Under the pieces are notes generated by a model. That model saw only the letters and a program-made list of their open reading frames with translations. It was not told where the DNA came from and did no database searches. A program made the translations under genes and the position numbers. 64,000 nt of DNA. Source: an uncultured Euryhalocaulis sp. (lineage in GTDB: Bacteria > Pseudomonadota > Alphaproteobacteria > Caulobacterales > Maricaulaceae). Shown here one piece after another: positions 48,314 to 56,826 of this stretch (its first letter is position 1; each line of letters starts with the position of its first letter). Location of the stretch: NCBI GenBank assembly GCA_913055605.1, contig CAJXKJ010000002.1, positions 62,001 to 126,000 of the forward strand, read 5' to 3'.

Positions 48314-50494
48314 TCACGCGTCCCCGAACACGCGGATCAGCTCGGAGAAGGTCGTGCGGCCTTCCTCGACCAGCGCCATGCCGTTCTGGATCATCGTGGT
48401 GAAGCCGGCCTGGTGGGCCAGCTTGCGCAGCTCGTCGCTGTCGAAATGCTCCGACACGATCAGCTTGCGCATGTCGGTGCTGACCGGGACCATTTCGAAC
48501 ACCGGCTGGCGGCCGGAATAGCCGGTATGGCGGCAGTGCGGACAGCCGGTCGGCTGCACCACCGGCATGTTGTCGTCGATCTCGATGCCCATGCGCTCCA
48601 GCTTTTCCAGGCTGACGCCCTCGTTGCGGAGCTTGCGCATGATCTCGCGCCCCTCGACCAGCGTGGAGCACTGGTTGCAGGTCACCCGCACCAGGCGCTG
48701 CGACAGGGTCAGGGACAGCGCCGCGGCGACCAGATACGGGTCGATCTTCATGTCCAGCAGGCGCGTGATGACGCTCAGGCAGTCATTGGCGTGGATCGTG
48801 GAGAACACGACGTGGCCGGTCAGGGCGGCCTGAACCGCCATGTGGCCGGTCTCGCGGTCGCGGCACTCCCCGACCATGATGACGTCCGGGTCCTGACGCA
48901 GCACGGTGCGCAGGCCGGCGGCGAAGGTCAGGTTGATCTTGTCGTTCACCTGCATCTGGTGAACGCCGTTCAGCCGGTATTCGACCGGATCCTCGATGGT
49001 CACGACATTGCGCTGCACGCGGTCGACCGCGGTCAGGAAGGAATACAGCGTCGTGGTCTTGCCGGAGCCGGTCGGCCCGCCGATCAGGATCAGGCCGTGC
49101 GGCGCGTTGATCTTGTCCAGGATGGTGCGCAGGTTCGAGTCGCGCAGGCCGAGCTGTTCCGGGCTCGGGCGCAGCGCCGTCTCGTCCAGCAGGCGCATCA
49201 CGACCTTCTCGCCCAGCACCGTCGGCAGGGTGGAGACGCGGACGTCCAGCGGCGATTTGCGGATCATCACGCTGATGCGGCCGTCCTGCGGGCGGCGGCG
49301 CTCGGCCACGTCCATCTGGGCCAGCACCTTGATGCGCGACACCACCGCCGAATGCAGCTCCAGCGGCATCCGGCTTTCCTCGTGCATCAGGCCGTCGATC
49401 CGGGCGCGGATCAGCATCCCGTCCTCGGTCGGCTCGATATGGATGTCGGAGGCTTTCTGGTTCTGGCAGCGCTGCAGGATGTAATCCACGATCAGCGGCA
49501 CGTCGGCCGTAAGCGGCTGGTCCAGCAACATGTTTTCCTGCTGCCAGGACACGTCGATCGGCACGAAATTCTCGTCGCCCCGGCGCGGCGCCTCGACCCG
49601 TGTCTTCAGCCCCGCCAGCACCTCGTAGAACACTTCGGGCAGCACCACGACCGGCTCCACCGGCCGGCCGGTCTGGCCGCGCAGCCAGTCGCGCAGCACC
49701 AGGTCGAACGGGTCCAGCATGGCGCAGGGCGCGCGCTCGGCCCCGGCCTCGGATTTCAGCAGCAGCACGCCGCGCGTGTCGGCGCATTTGGCGTCCAGCC
49801 ACTCCACTTCCTCGATGGCGGAGGCCAACTCGTCGCGCGTGGCGATGAAGCGCATGCCCTCCTGCTCGGCCAGCACCCGGTACAGGCTGGCGTCGGAGGC
49901 GGCGTGGCCGTCGGCGGCCAGCGCCTGGAAAAAGGTCACGCCCTGTTCGCGGGCGCGCAGGGCGATGGACACCGCGTCGCGCTCCAGCAGCGCGCTGGAG
50001 GCGACCAGCCGCCGCGCGACCGGACCCAGAACGCCGCCGCCATTGTCTTCGGGCCTGGCGGCCCCGGCGCCGCCCGCGGCGCCGCGCGCCTGGATTTCCT
50101 TCAGGTCGGACAGGCGGCGGATGACCGAGCCGTCCTCGGCCCAGGCCGCCGGCAGCGGCCGCTCGGTCTGCACCGGCGGCTGCGCCGCGTCCTCCACCGT
50201 GGTGATCTTCGGCGCCGGCGCCGGATCGCCCAGCGCGGAGCCCAGCGTCACGTCGTCGCCGACCACGACCGTCGCGTCGTCCTCGGCCTGCGAGGTCTGC
50301 GTCGTCTGCGTGGGCCGCGCCGGCGCGGGTTCGGCGCCGCCGTCCAGCACCACCGTGGCGTCGTCGCTCTCCGCCTGCGGCGCAGGCGCGTCATCGCCCA
50401 GAACGACCGTGGGGTCGTCTTCGGCGGCGGCCGATGCCTCGTCGCCGAGGACGATCGTGGCGTCGTCGTCGTTTTTGGGTTTGGGGGCGGCCAT
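48314..50494 (-). CDS. PilB/GspE/MshE-like pilus assembly ATPase with repeat-containing N-terminal tail
   Basis: Walker A ILIGGPTGSGKTTTLYSF, VTIEDPVEYRLNGVHQMQVN, CNQC...CPHC; N-terminal DDATIVLGD repeats. Confidence 0.96.
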   Translation of the reverse strand: MAAPKPKNDDDATIVLGDEASAAAEDDPTVVLGDDAPAPQAESDDATVVLDGGAEPAPARPTQTTQTSQAEDDATVVVGDDVTLGSALGDPAPAPKITTVEDAAQPPVQTERPLPAAWAEDGSVIRRLSDLKEIQARGAAGGAGAARPEDNGGGVLGPVARRLVASSALLERDAVSIALRAREQGVTFFQALAADGHAASDASLYRVLAEQEGMRFIATRDELASAIEEVEWLDAKCADTRGVLLLKSEAGAERAPCAMLDPFDLVLRDWLRGQTGRPVEPVVVLPEVFYEVLAGLKTRVEAPRRGDENFVPIDVSWQQENMLLDQPLTADVPLIVDYILQRCQNQKASDIHIEPTEDGMLIRARIDGLMHEESRMPLELHSAVVSRIKVLAQMDVAERRRPQDGRISVMIRKSPLDVRVSTLPTVLGEKVVMRLLDETALRPSPEQLGLRDSNLRTILDKINAPHGLILIGGPTGSGKTTTLYSFLTAVDRVQRNVVTIEDPVEYRLNGVHQMQVNDKINLTFAAGLRTVLRQDPDVIMVGECRDRETGHMAVQAALTGHVVFSTIHANDCLSVITRLLDMKIDPYLVAAALSLTLSQRLVRVTCNQCSTLVEGREIMRKLRNEGVSLEKLERMGIEIDDNMPVVQPTGCPHCRHTGYSGRQPVFEMVPVSTDMRKLIVSEHFDSDELRKLAHQAGFTTMIQNGMALVEEGRTTFSELIRVFGDA

Positions 50495-50504
50495 GGTCTG
50501 CGCC

Positions 50505-52094
50505 CTAGGCTTCGAACGCGATGCGGAAGCCGAGATCGGCGCGGCGCTCGCCGGCCGGGGCGCGATGGCGGAAGCCGCAGCGCCCGGTCATGGACGGGCT
50601 ATCGAAGCCGCCGCCGCGGATCGCGCGCATGTCCGGCCCGCCCTCGGCGACCGGGTCCTGCGCGTCCGCGGGCATGGATTTCAGATAGGCGTCGTCCCAC
50701 GGGTCGGCGCACCATTCCCAGACATTGCCGCAGAAATCGCTGAGGCCCCATCCGTTGTCGCCGGTGGGATAGGCGCCGACCGGCGTCGGCGCGGCGCATA
50801 CCCCGTCGATATTGGCCTGGCTGTTCAGCGGACGCGCCTCGCCCCAGGGCCAGGCGCTGTCGGCCGCCCCGGCGCGCGCGGCCGCTTCCCATTCCATTTC
50901 CGTGGGCAGGCGCCCGCCCGCCCATTTGGCGTAGGCGCTGGCGTCTTCCCAGCTGACCATGACGACCGGCTGGTCGTCGGCGGCGAAGCGCGGATGGCCC
51001 ATCAGGGCCGGCGCGGCGTAGCCGGTCGCCTGCAGGAAGGCGCGGTACTGGGCGTTGGTCACCGGCGTGCGCGCGATGCGGAAGGCCGACAGGCGCACCT
51101 TGCGGTGCGGCTGGTCGCAGGCGCGCAGCGCGCCGCCGCGCTCGCCCACGGGCCAGGCGCCTTCGGGAACCGCATAGGCGTCCTCGCGCAGATCGGCCGA
51201 CTTTTCGCCATGGGCAAACGGGTCGCGCAGGCGCACGCGGTCCAGGATCGCCCCGGCCTCGGCGGCGGTCTGGGGCCGCTTGTCCGGGTCGTGATCCAGC
51301 ATCTGCAGGACCAGCCGGTCCAGTTCGGGCGGCAGCGCGGCGCAGAAGGCGCTCGGCGGCGCGATGTCCTCGGGCCGGAAGACCGGCAGCGCGCCGGTGC
51401 GCGCGGCGTCCTTCAGGCTGCACGGCGGGATATGGCCGCCGGTCAGAAGCTCATAGGCGATCATGCCCATCGCATAGATGTCGGCGCGCCGGTCCACCTC
51501 GTCGGGGGTCAGCAGCTGCTCCGGCGCCATGTATTTCGGCGTGCCGCCCTGCAGCGCGGAGGCCGCGTCCTGCTCGGGCAGGGAGCTCAGGCCGAAATCC
51601 ATCACGATCGGCTGGGCGATGTCGTTGTTCTTGATGAAGACGTTGGCCGGCTTCAGGTCGCGGTGCGTGATCTGGGAGTGCGCGAAGTCCAGCGCCGCGG
51701 TCAGCTTGCGCAGCACCGTCATGCGCTGCTCGATGGTTTCCAGAAGGCGGCTGTCATGGGCCTGCATCCAGGCCTTCAGGTCGGACCCTTCGATCAGGTC
51801 CATCACGATGCCGACGCCCTGCGGGCCTTCGTACAGATCGTGGATCGCGCAGATATTCGGGTGGCGCAGCTTGCGGGAGATCAGGACTTCCCGGCGAAGC
51901 GAGGCGACATAGCGGGTGTCCCCGGCATGCACCTGTTTGAGGATTTTGATGGCGAGCGGAACGCCCAGCTCGCTGTCATAGACCTTGAAGACGTCGGCGG
52001 ACCCGCCGCGACCGATCAGGCTCCAGTCAGAGAAGCGATCGGCAGGCGCGCTGCGCCCGCCTGCCGATTCTGCCTCAACCCCTGTGCGCTGCAT
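50505..52094 (-). CDS. Ser/Thr protein kinase with C-terminal SUMF1/FGE-like domain
   Basis: IGRGGSADVFKVY, LAIKIL, ITHRDLKPANVFI, MDFGLS, YMAPEQ; then TPVTNAQYRAFL..WAGGRLPTEMEWEAAAR..NVWEWCADPW..RGGGFD..RHRAPAGERRADLGFRIA. Confidence 0.95.
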   Translation of the reverse strand: MQRTGVEAESAGGRSAPADRFSDWSLIGRGGSADVFKVYDSELGVPLAIKILKQVHAGDTRYVASLRREVLISRKLRHPNICAIHDLYEGPQGVGIVMDLIEGSDLKAWMQAHDSRLLETIEQRMTVLRKLTAALDFAHSQITHRDLKPANVFIKNNDIAQPIVMDFGLSSLPEQDAASALQGGTPKYMAPEQLLTPDEVDRRADIYAMGMIAYELLTGGHIPPCSLKDAARTGALPVFRPEDIAPPSAFCAALPPELDRLVLQMLDHDPDKRPQTAAEAGAILDRVRLRDPFAHGEKSADLREDAYAVPEGAWPVGERGGALRACDQPHRKVRLSAFRIARTPVTNAQYRAFLQATGYAAPALMGHPRFAADDQPVVMVSWEDASAYAKWAGGRLPTEMEWEAAARAGAADSAWPWGEARPLNSQANIDGVCAAPTPVGAYPTGDNGWGLSDFCGNVWEWCADPWDDAYLKSMPADAQDPVAEGGPDMRAIRGGGFDSPSMTGRCGFRHRAPAGERRADLGFRIAFEA

Positions 52095-52134
52095 GACGGC
52101 CCCGTATTCAAGCGTCAGCGGTCAGCCGCCCGTC

Positions 52135-52722
52135 CTATTCCTCGCCGGCGCAGGACGTACAGGTCGCGGTGGCCGCGCCCGCAGCGGAGCAATAGCCGCC
52201 GGCCGTCGCGCCGGTCAGGTCGGTTTCCCCGTTGATGTAGGGAATTCGGTTCATCTTGCCGTCCCAGCCAGCGGCGCTGGTGGAGGCGCTGGACCACAGG
52301 ACCATGCCGCCCTCGACGGACGCGCCGTCCAGGCCGGTGGCCGTGATGCAGTAGACCACCTCGCCGGTCAGCGGGCCGCCGGTGGCGACGATCGCGTCCA
52401 CTTCGTATTCGAAGCTGGAGCCCGGATTGGCTTCGATGGTCGGGATAAGGGCGGTCAGCGTGCCCGTGCCGTCCGGCTCGACGGTCAGACCGTCGACTTC
52501 GGCCTGCACATCGGCCGCCGACTTCAGCTGCGACTGCGCATAGCCGTCCAGGCCGGCGATGATCTTGCCGGCGGTCTGGGACACTTCAGCGGTCGAGCTG
52601 GTGCGGACATACGTGAAGAGGCGCGGAATACCCACCGCGGCCAGAATTCCGATGATGGTCACCGCGACCATCAGTTCAACGAGGGTGAAGCCTCGCTGCT
52701 TGCGCTTGGACGTCGGTTGCAT
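52135..52722 (-). CDS. Type IV major-pilin-like prepilin
   Basis: KQRGFTLVELMVAVTIIGILAAVGIPRLFTYVRTSSTAEVSQTAGKIIAGLDGYAQSQ. Confidence 0.93.
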   Translation of the reverse strand: MQPTSKRKQRGFTLVELMVAVTIIGILAAVGIPRLFTYVRTSSTAEVSQTAGKIIAGLDGYAQSQLKSAADVQAEVDGLTVEPDGTGTLTALIPTIEANPGSSFEYEVDAIVATGGPLTGEVVYCITATGLDGASVEGGMVLWSSASTSAAGWDGKMNRIPYINGETDLTGATAGGYCSAAGAATATCTSCAGEE

Positions 52723-53367
52723 GACGAATACTCCCCTAGAAAGCCGTGCAGCCCGGCAAACCTAGGGAAAAGGCCTTAATTTCAAGTTGATGCGCCCCGT
52801 GCGCCCGTTAGGAAGTCCTAAAATTGGACTAAGAAAACCCCCGGGCTTTTCAACGTGCTGGACCCGTTGCGGTTTTCCCCCGGAAGGGCCTCTCCAAGCC
52901 GCCGTTCCGCCCCTGCCGGATGGCGGAAGCGCCCCGGGCGCATAGGACCCCGTTAACGATCCGGACGAGGTGGATGGTTTATTGCGCGATTGTAATGATG
53001 GAATTTCAGCCGCCGGACGGTTGCGGCTGCAACTTCGATCAAGTTTTCGCCGCAACGCCTTAACATTTGTTGTTCTGCTGCGGTTTTTCGGCCCTTTCCC
53101 GCCCCTCCGCCGGAACTCCGCCGCCCGGCAATACGTATCTCCTGCGGGACAGTTGGAGCATCTCGAACAATCCGGGCGGGCGGACGCCGCGCCCAGGCGA
53201 TGATCCACGGCCCGGCGGGATTGGCGACCGGTTGGGACATGGCGGTGAAGGGCGAAAAACAGAAAAGCGCTGGCCCCCGCCCTTCGCAGGTGCAACATAT
53301 AGGGGCGCAGGCGCGGGACCGGTCGCAGGATGCGGCCGGACGCCGGGCCGGGATCATTCGGAGACTG

Positions 53368-54852
53368 ATGACCGCAGAAGGTCCAGGATCGCGATTAGTG
53401 GTTGTGTCCAACCGGGTTCCCGCCGATGCGGACAACCCGGGCGGGCTGGCGGTGGCGCTGAAAGACGCGCTGTCGGGGCGGGAGAGCCTCTGGTTCGGGT
53501 GGAGCGGGGACATCTCCGCGGACACCGAAACGGTGCGCACCGTGACCCGCGGCCAGGCCGCCTTCGCCGTCACCGACCTCACCCAGGAAGAGCATGACGG
53601 CTATTACGCCGGCTATTCCAACCGCGCCCTGTGGCCGGCCTTCCATTACCGGCTCGACCTCAGCGAATTCGAAGAGTCCGATTTCCGCGCTTATATGGCC
53701 GTCAATGCGCGCTTCGCCCGCCAGATCGCGGAGCTGCTGCGCCCGGACGACATCATCTGGATCCACGACTACCACCTGATCCCGCTGGCCGAGGCGCTGC
53801 GCGCCCTCGGCGTGACCAACGCGATCGGCTTTTTCAGCCATATCCCCTTCCCGCCGCCCGAACTCTTCCAGGCCATCCCCCAGCACCGGGAGCTCGCGGC
53901 CGGCCTGATGGCCTGCAATCTGGTCGGCTTCCAGTCGCGCCGGGACCGCGCGAATTTCGAGCGCTACATGATCGAGAAGGCGAACGGCATCTGGATGCCG
54001 GACGGCCGCGTCGGCGCTTTCGGCTCGATCAGCCGCGCCATGGCCTTCCCCATCGCGATCGAGGTCGACAGCTTCGCCGAGACCGCCCGCGCGGGGGCGC
54101 AGATGGACACCGCCAGGCGCATGATGGCGGCCGCGCGCGGCCATGCCATCATCCTGGGCGTCGACCGGATGGACTATTCCAAGGGCCTGCCGGAGCGGCT
54201 GGGCGCAATCGGCGAACTCTTCGCCCGCCATCCGGAGCTGTGCGGCCACGCCACCCTGCTGCAGATCGCCCCGGTCAGCCGCGGCGGCGTGGAGGCCTAC
54301 GCCCATCTGCGCGAGGAGATCGAGGGCCTGGTCGGCCATATCAACGGCGAATACGCCCAGATCGACTGGGCGCCGATCCATTTCATGGCCCAGGGCCTGC
54401 CGCGGGAGGAACTGGCCGGCCTGCTGCGCCTGGCGCGCGTCGGCCTGGTGACGCCGCTGCGCGACGGCATGAATCTGGTGGCCAAGGAATATGTCGCCGC
54501 CCAGGACCCGGACGATCCGGGCGTCTTGGTGCTGTCCGAATTCGCCGGCGCGGCCGAACAGCTGACCGGCGCCCTGATCGTCAATCCGCACGACATGCGC
54601 GAACAAGCCGAGTCGATCCGCCGCGCGCTGGAGATGGATCTGACCGAACGGCGGGAGCGTCACGCCGCGATGATGGAGGTGCTGCACCAGTACGACTCGG
54701 CCTGGTGGTGCGCCAGCTTCCTCGACGCGCTGGAAAAGAGCCGCGAGGGCGGCGAGTCCGACGGCCTGCGCACCGCGTTCGGCGGCGACGGCTCGGGCGG
54801 CGGATCGGGCGCCTCCATGCACAGCGCCGCAGCCGGCCGCCTGACAGCCTGA
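53368..54852 (+). CDS. otsA: Alpha,alpha-trehalose-phosphate synthase
   Basis: VVVSNRVP, GWSGD, WIHDYHLIPLAEALR, IGFFSHIPFPPPELF, GVDRMDYSKGLPERL, ATLLQIAPVSRG, RDGMNLVAKEYVAAQ. Confidence 0.96.
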   Translation: MTAEGPGSRLVVVSNRVPADADNPGGLAVALKDALSGRESLWFGWSGDISADTETVRTVTRGQAAFAVTDLTQEEHDGYYAGYSNRALWPAFHYRLDLSEFEESDFRAYMAVNARFARQIAELLRPDDIIWIHDYHLIPLAEALRALGVTNAIGFFSHIPFPPPELFQAIPQHRELAAGLMACNLVGFQSRRDRANFERYMIEKANGIWMPDGRVGAFGSISRAMAFPIAIEVDSFAETARAGAQMDTARRMMAAARGHAIILGVDRMDYSKGLPERLGAIGELFARHPELCGHATLLQIAPVSRGGVEAYAHLREEIEGLVGHINGEYAQIDWAPIHFMAQGLPREELAGLLRLARVGLVTPLRDGMNLVAKEYVAAQDPDDPGVLVLSEFAGAAEQLTGALIVNPHDMREQAESIRRALEMDLTERRERHAAMMEVLHQYDSAWWCASFLDALEKSREGGESDGLRTAFGGDGSGGGSGASMHSAAAGRLTA

Positions 54853-54885
54853 CGACCTGGCGGCCTGACCCTCTCCCCGTTCTCC

Positions 54886-55929
54886 TCAGCCCTGCGGCGC
54901 CGGATTTTGCGGCGCCGGTTCCTGCAGAGAGGCGTCGCGCTGCGGCTCGTCCGGCGCGGCCGGATGGATCGGCGGCCCGGAGTCCGGCGGCGCGTCGCGC
55001 GAAATCTGCGCCTCGGCCCGCATCCGGGGCAGCGCCTCGGGCGCGTTTTCCTGCAGCCAGTCGATCATCTTCTCCCGCACGTAACAGCGCAGATCCCACG
55101 CCTCCGGCGATGTGCGCGAACTGGCCAGCGCGCGCAGCTGGATCGTGTGCTCGGTCGTCTCGGTGACCTGCAGCACCTTCACCTGTCCGTCCCACAGATC
55201 GGTGCTGTCCAGAATCCGGTCCAGCTCCTCGCGCATCGCGGCGACCGGCGCGCGATAATCGAGCGACCAGAAGATCGACCCGATGATGGTCGCCGACCGG
55301 TGGGTCCAGTTCTGGAACGGCGTGTCGATGAAATAGCGCAGCGGCACCACCAGCCGGCGCAGATCCCAGATGCGGATCACGACATGGAACAGGCCGATCT
55401 CCTCGATCCAGCCCCACTCGCCCTCCACCACCACCGCGTCCTCGATCCGCATCGGCTGGGTGAAGGCGATCTGCAGCCCGGCGATCAGATTGGACAGCAC
55501 CGGCTGCGCCGCGATGCCGATGGCGATGCCCGCGATCCCGGCGGAGGCGAAGATCGACACCCCGATCTGCCGCGCCCAGGGAATGGCGGTCAGCGCCGCG
55601 GCGAGCGTCAGCGTCACGATAACCACCGCCCACATCCGGCGCAGCACGCGCAGCCGGGTGGCGATCTGGCGCGCCTTCAGATTGTCCGCGACGTCCAGGT
55701 TCAGCTTTCTGAGCCGCCGGCCCAGGAACATGTCGCCGACCGCGTACACGCCCCATCCCACCGCCAGCACGATCAGGATGCGCGCCGCGATGCGCAGCGG
55801 ACCGGTGATCCGCTCGTCGACGGCGAAACTGTCCAGCGCGATGATCAGCGCGATAGCGAGCACCGCCAGAACCGCCGGCGAGCGCAGGCGCGCCAGAATG
55901 CGCCGGATGATGTCGCGTTTTTTCTCCAT
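54886..55929 (-). CDS. MscS-family mechanosensitive ion channel
   Basis: FASAGIAGIAIGIAAQPVLSNLIAGLQIAFTQPMRIEDAVVVEGEWGWIEEIGLFHVVIRIWDLRRLVVPLRYFI. Confidence 0.95.
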   Translation of the reverse strand: MEKKRDIIRRILARLRSPAVLAVLAIALIIALDSFAVDERITGPLRIAARILIVLAVGWGVYAVGDMFLGRRLRKLNLDVADNLKARQIATRLRVLRRMWAVVIVTLTLAAALTAIPWARQIGVSIFASAGIAGIAIGIAAQPVLSNLIAGLQIAFTQPMRIEDAVVVEGEWGWIEEIGLFHVVIRIWDLRRLVVPLRYFIDTPFQNWTHRSATIIGSIFWSLDYRAPVAAMREELDRILDSTDLWDGQVKVLQVTETTEHTIQLRALASSRTSPEAWDLRCYVREKMIDWLQENAPEALPRMRAEAQISRDAPPDSGPPIHPAAPDEPQRDASLQEPAPQNPAPQG

Positions 55930-56003
55930 ACCCCTCGCCGGTCCCGTTTCTGTGCAAGCGGAACGCCGGGAAAAAGTTCCCCGCTCTCGACCTCGGCGTC
56001 CAA

Positions 56004-56822
56004 ATGCTGAACCTTAGGCCAGAAACCGGCGGAATGCGCACAGGCGGAGACGGCGTGGCGAACGTATCGGGACAGGCGGCGGAGGACGGGCTCGCGGCGC
56101 GCGGCGCGCCGGAGCTTTCCCCCGGGGGCGACGCGCTGTTCCTCGACTATGACGGCACGCTGACCGAGATCGTGGAAATCCCCGGCGACGCCATCCTCAG
56201 CGAGCCACGGCGCATCATCCTCGCCCGCGTGGCGGCGCGGATGAGCGGGGCCGTGGCGATCCTCAGCGGCCGCGCGGTGCTGGACCTGACGCGGCAGGTG
56301 TCGGCAGAGCTCTGGCGCGTGGGCAGCCACGGCGTCCACGCCGCCGCGCCCGGCGATCCGGGCGACGGGCCGCAGGACGCTCCGCCCCCCGCCCTGCTCG
56401 CCGCGGCCGAAGACGCCGCCCGCGCCCATCAGGGCGTGCTGGTGGAGATGAAACCGGGTGGCCTCGCGCTGCATTACCGCCAGAACCCCGAAGCGGGCCC
56501 GGCCTGCGACGCGGCGATGGAGGCGGCGATGAAGGACGCCCCCGGCCATATCCTGCAATACGGAAAGATGGTGGTGGAGGCGCGCCCGAAGGGCGCCGAC
56601 AAGGGCCATGCGCTGCGCCGGCTGATGGAGACCGATCCGTTCCGCGGCCGCCGCCCGGTCATGGTCGGCGACGACCTGACCGACGAGGCGGCGATGCGCG
56701 CCGCGCTCGATCTCGGCGGTGCGGCGGTGAAGGTCGGCGAGGGGGACAGCGTCGCGCCGCGCCGCTTGAAGAATCCCGCCGCCGTGTATGAATGGCTGGA
56801 GCGGACTCTCGAGGGGACATAA
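56004..56822 (+). CDS. otsB: Trehalose-6-phosphate phosphatase
   Basis: ALFLDYDGTLTEI...VAILSGRAVLDL...GSHGVH...KGHALRRLMETDPFRGRRPVMVGDDLTDEAAM; exact start uncertain. Confidence 0.92.
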   Translation: MLNLRPETGGMRTGGDGVANVSGQAAEDGLAARGAPELSPGGDALFLDYDGTLTEIVEIPGDAILSEPRRIILARVAARMSGAVAILSGRAVLDLTRQVSAELWRVGSHGVHAAAPGDPGDGPQDAPPPALLAAAEDAARAHQGVLVEMKPGGLALHYRQNPEAGPACDAAMEAAMKDAPGHILQYGKMVVEARPKGADKGHALRRLMETDPFRGRRPVMVGDDLTDEAAMRAALDLGGAAVKVGEGDSVAPRRLKNPAAVYEWLERTLEGT

Positions 56823-56826
56823 CGCG

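Noticed and set aside
48083-50743. 886-aa plus-strand ORF
   Set aside because: Antisense to the pilus ATPase and adjacent genes; no start signal or domain.
52814-52830. AGTCC-N7-GGACT inverted repeat upstream of the pilin gene
   Set aside because: Only 5-bp arms, so too short to separate from chance; no convincing promoter could be placed next to it.
52723-53367. Long non-coding gap considered for an sRNA, riboswitch or tRNA
   Set aside because: No tRNA cloverleaf, recognised riboswitch core or clear terminator-bounded unit; treated as divergent promoter region.
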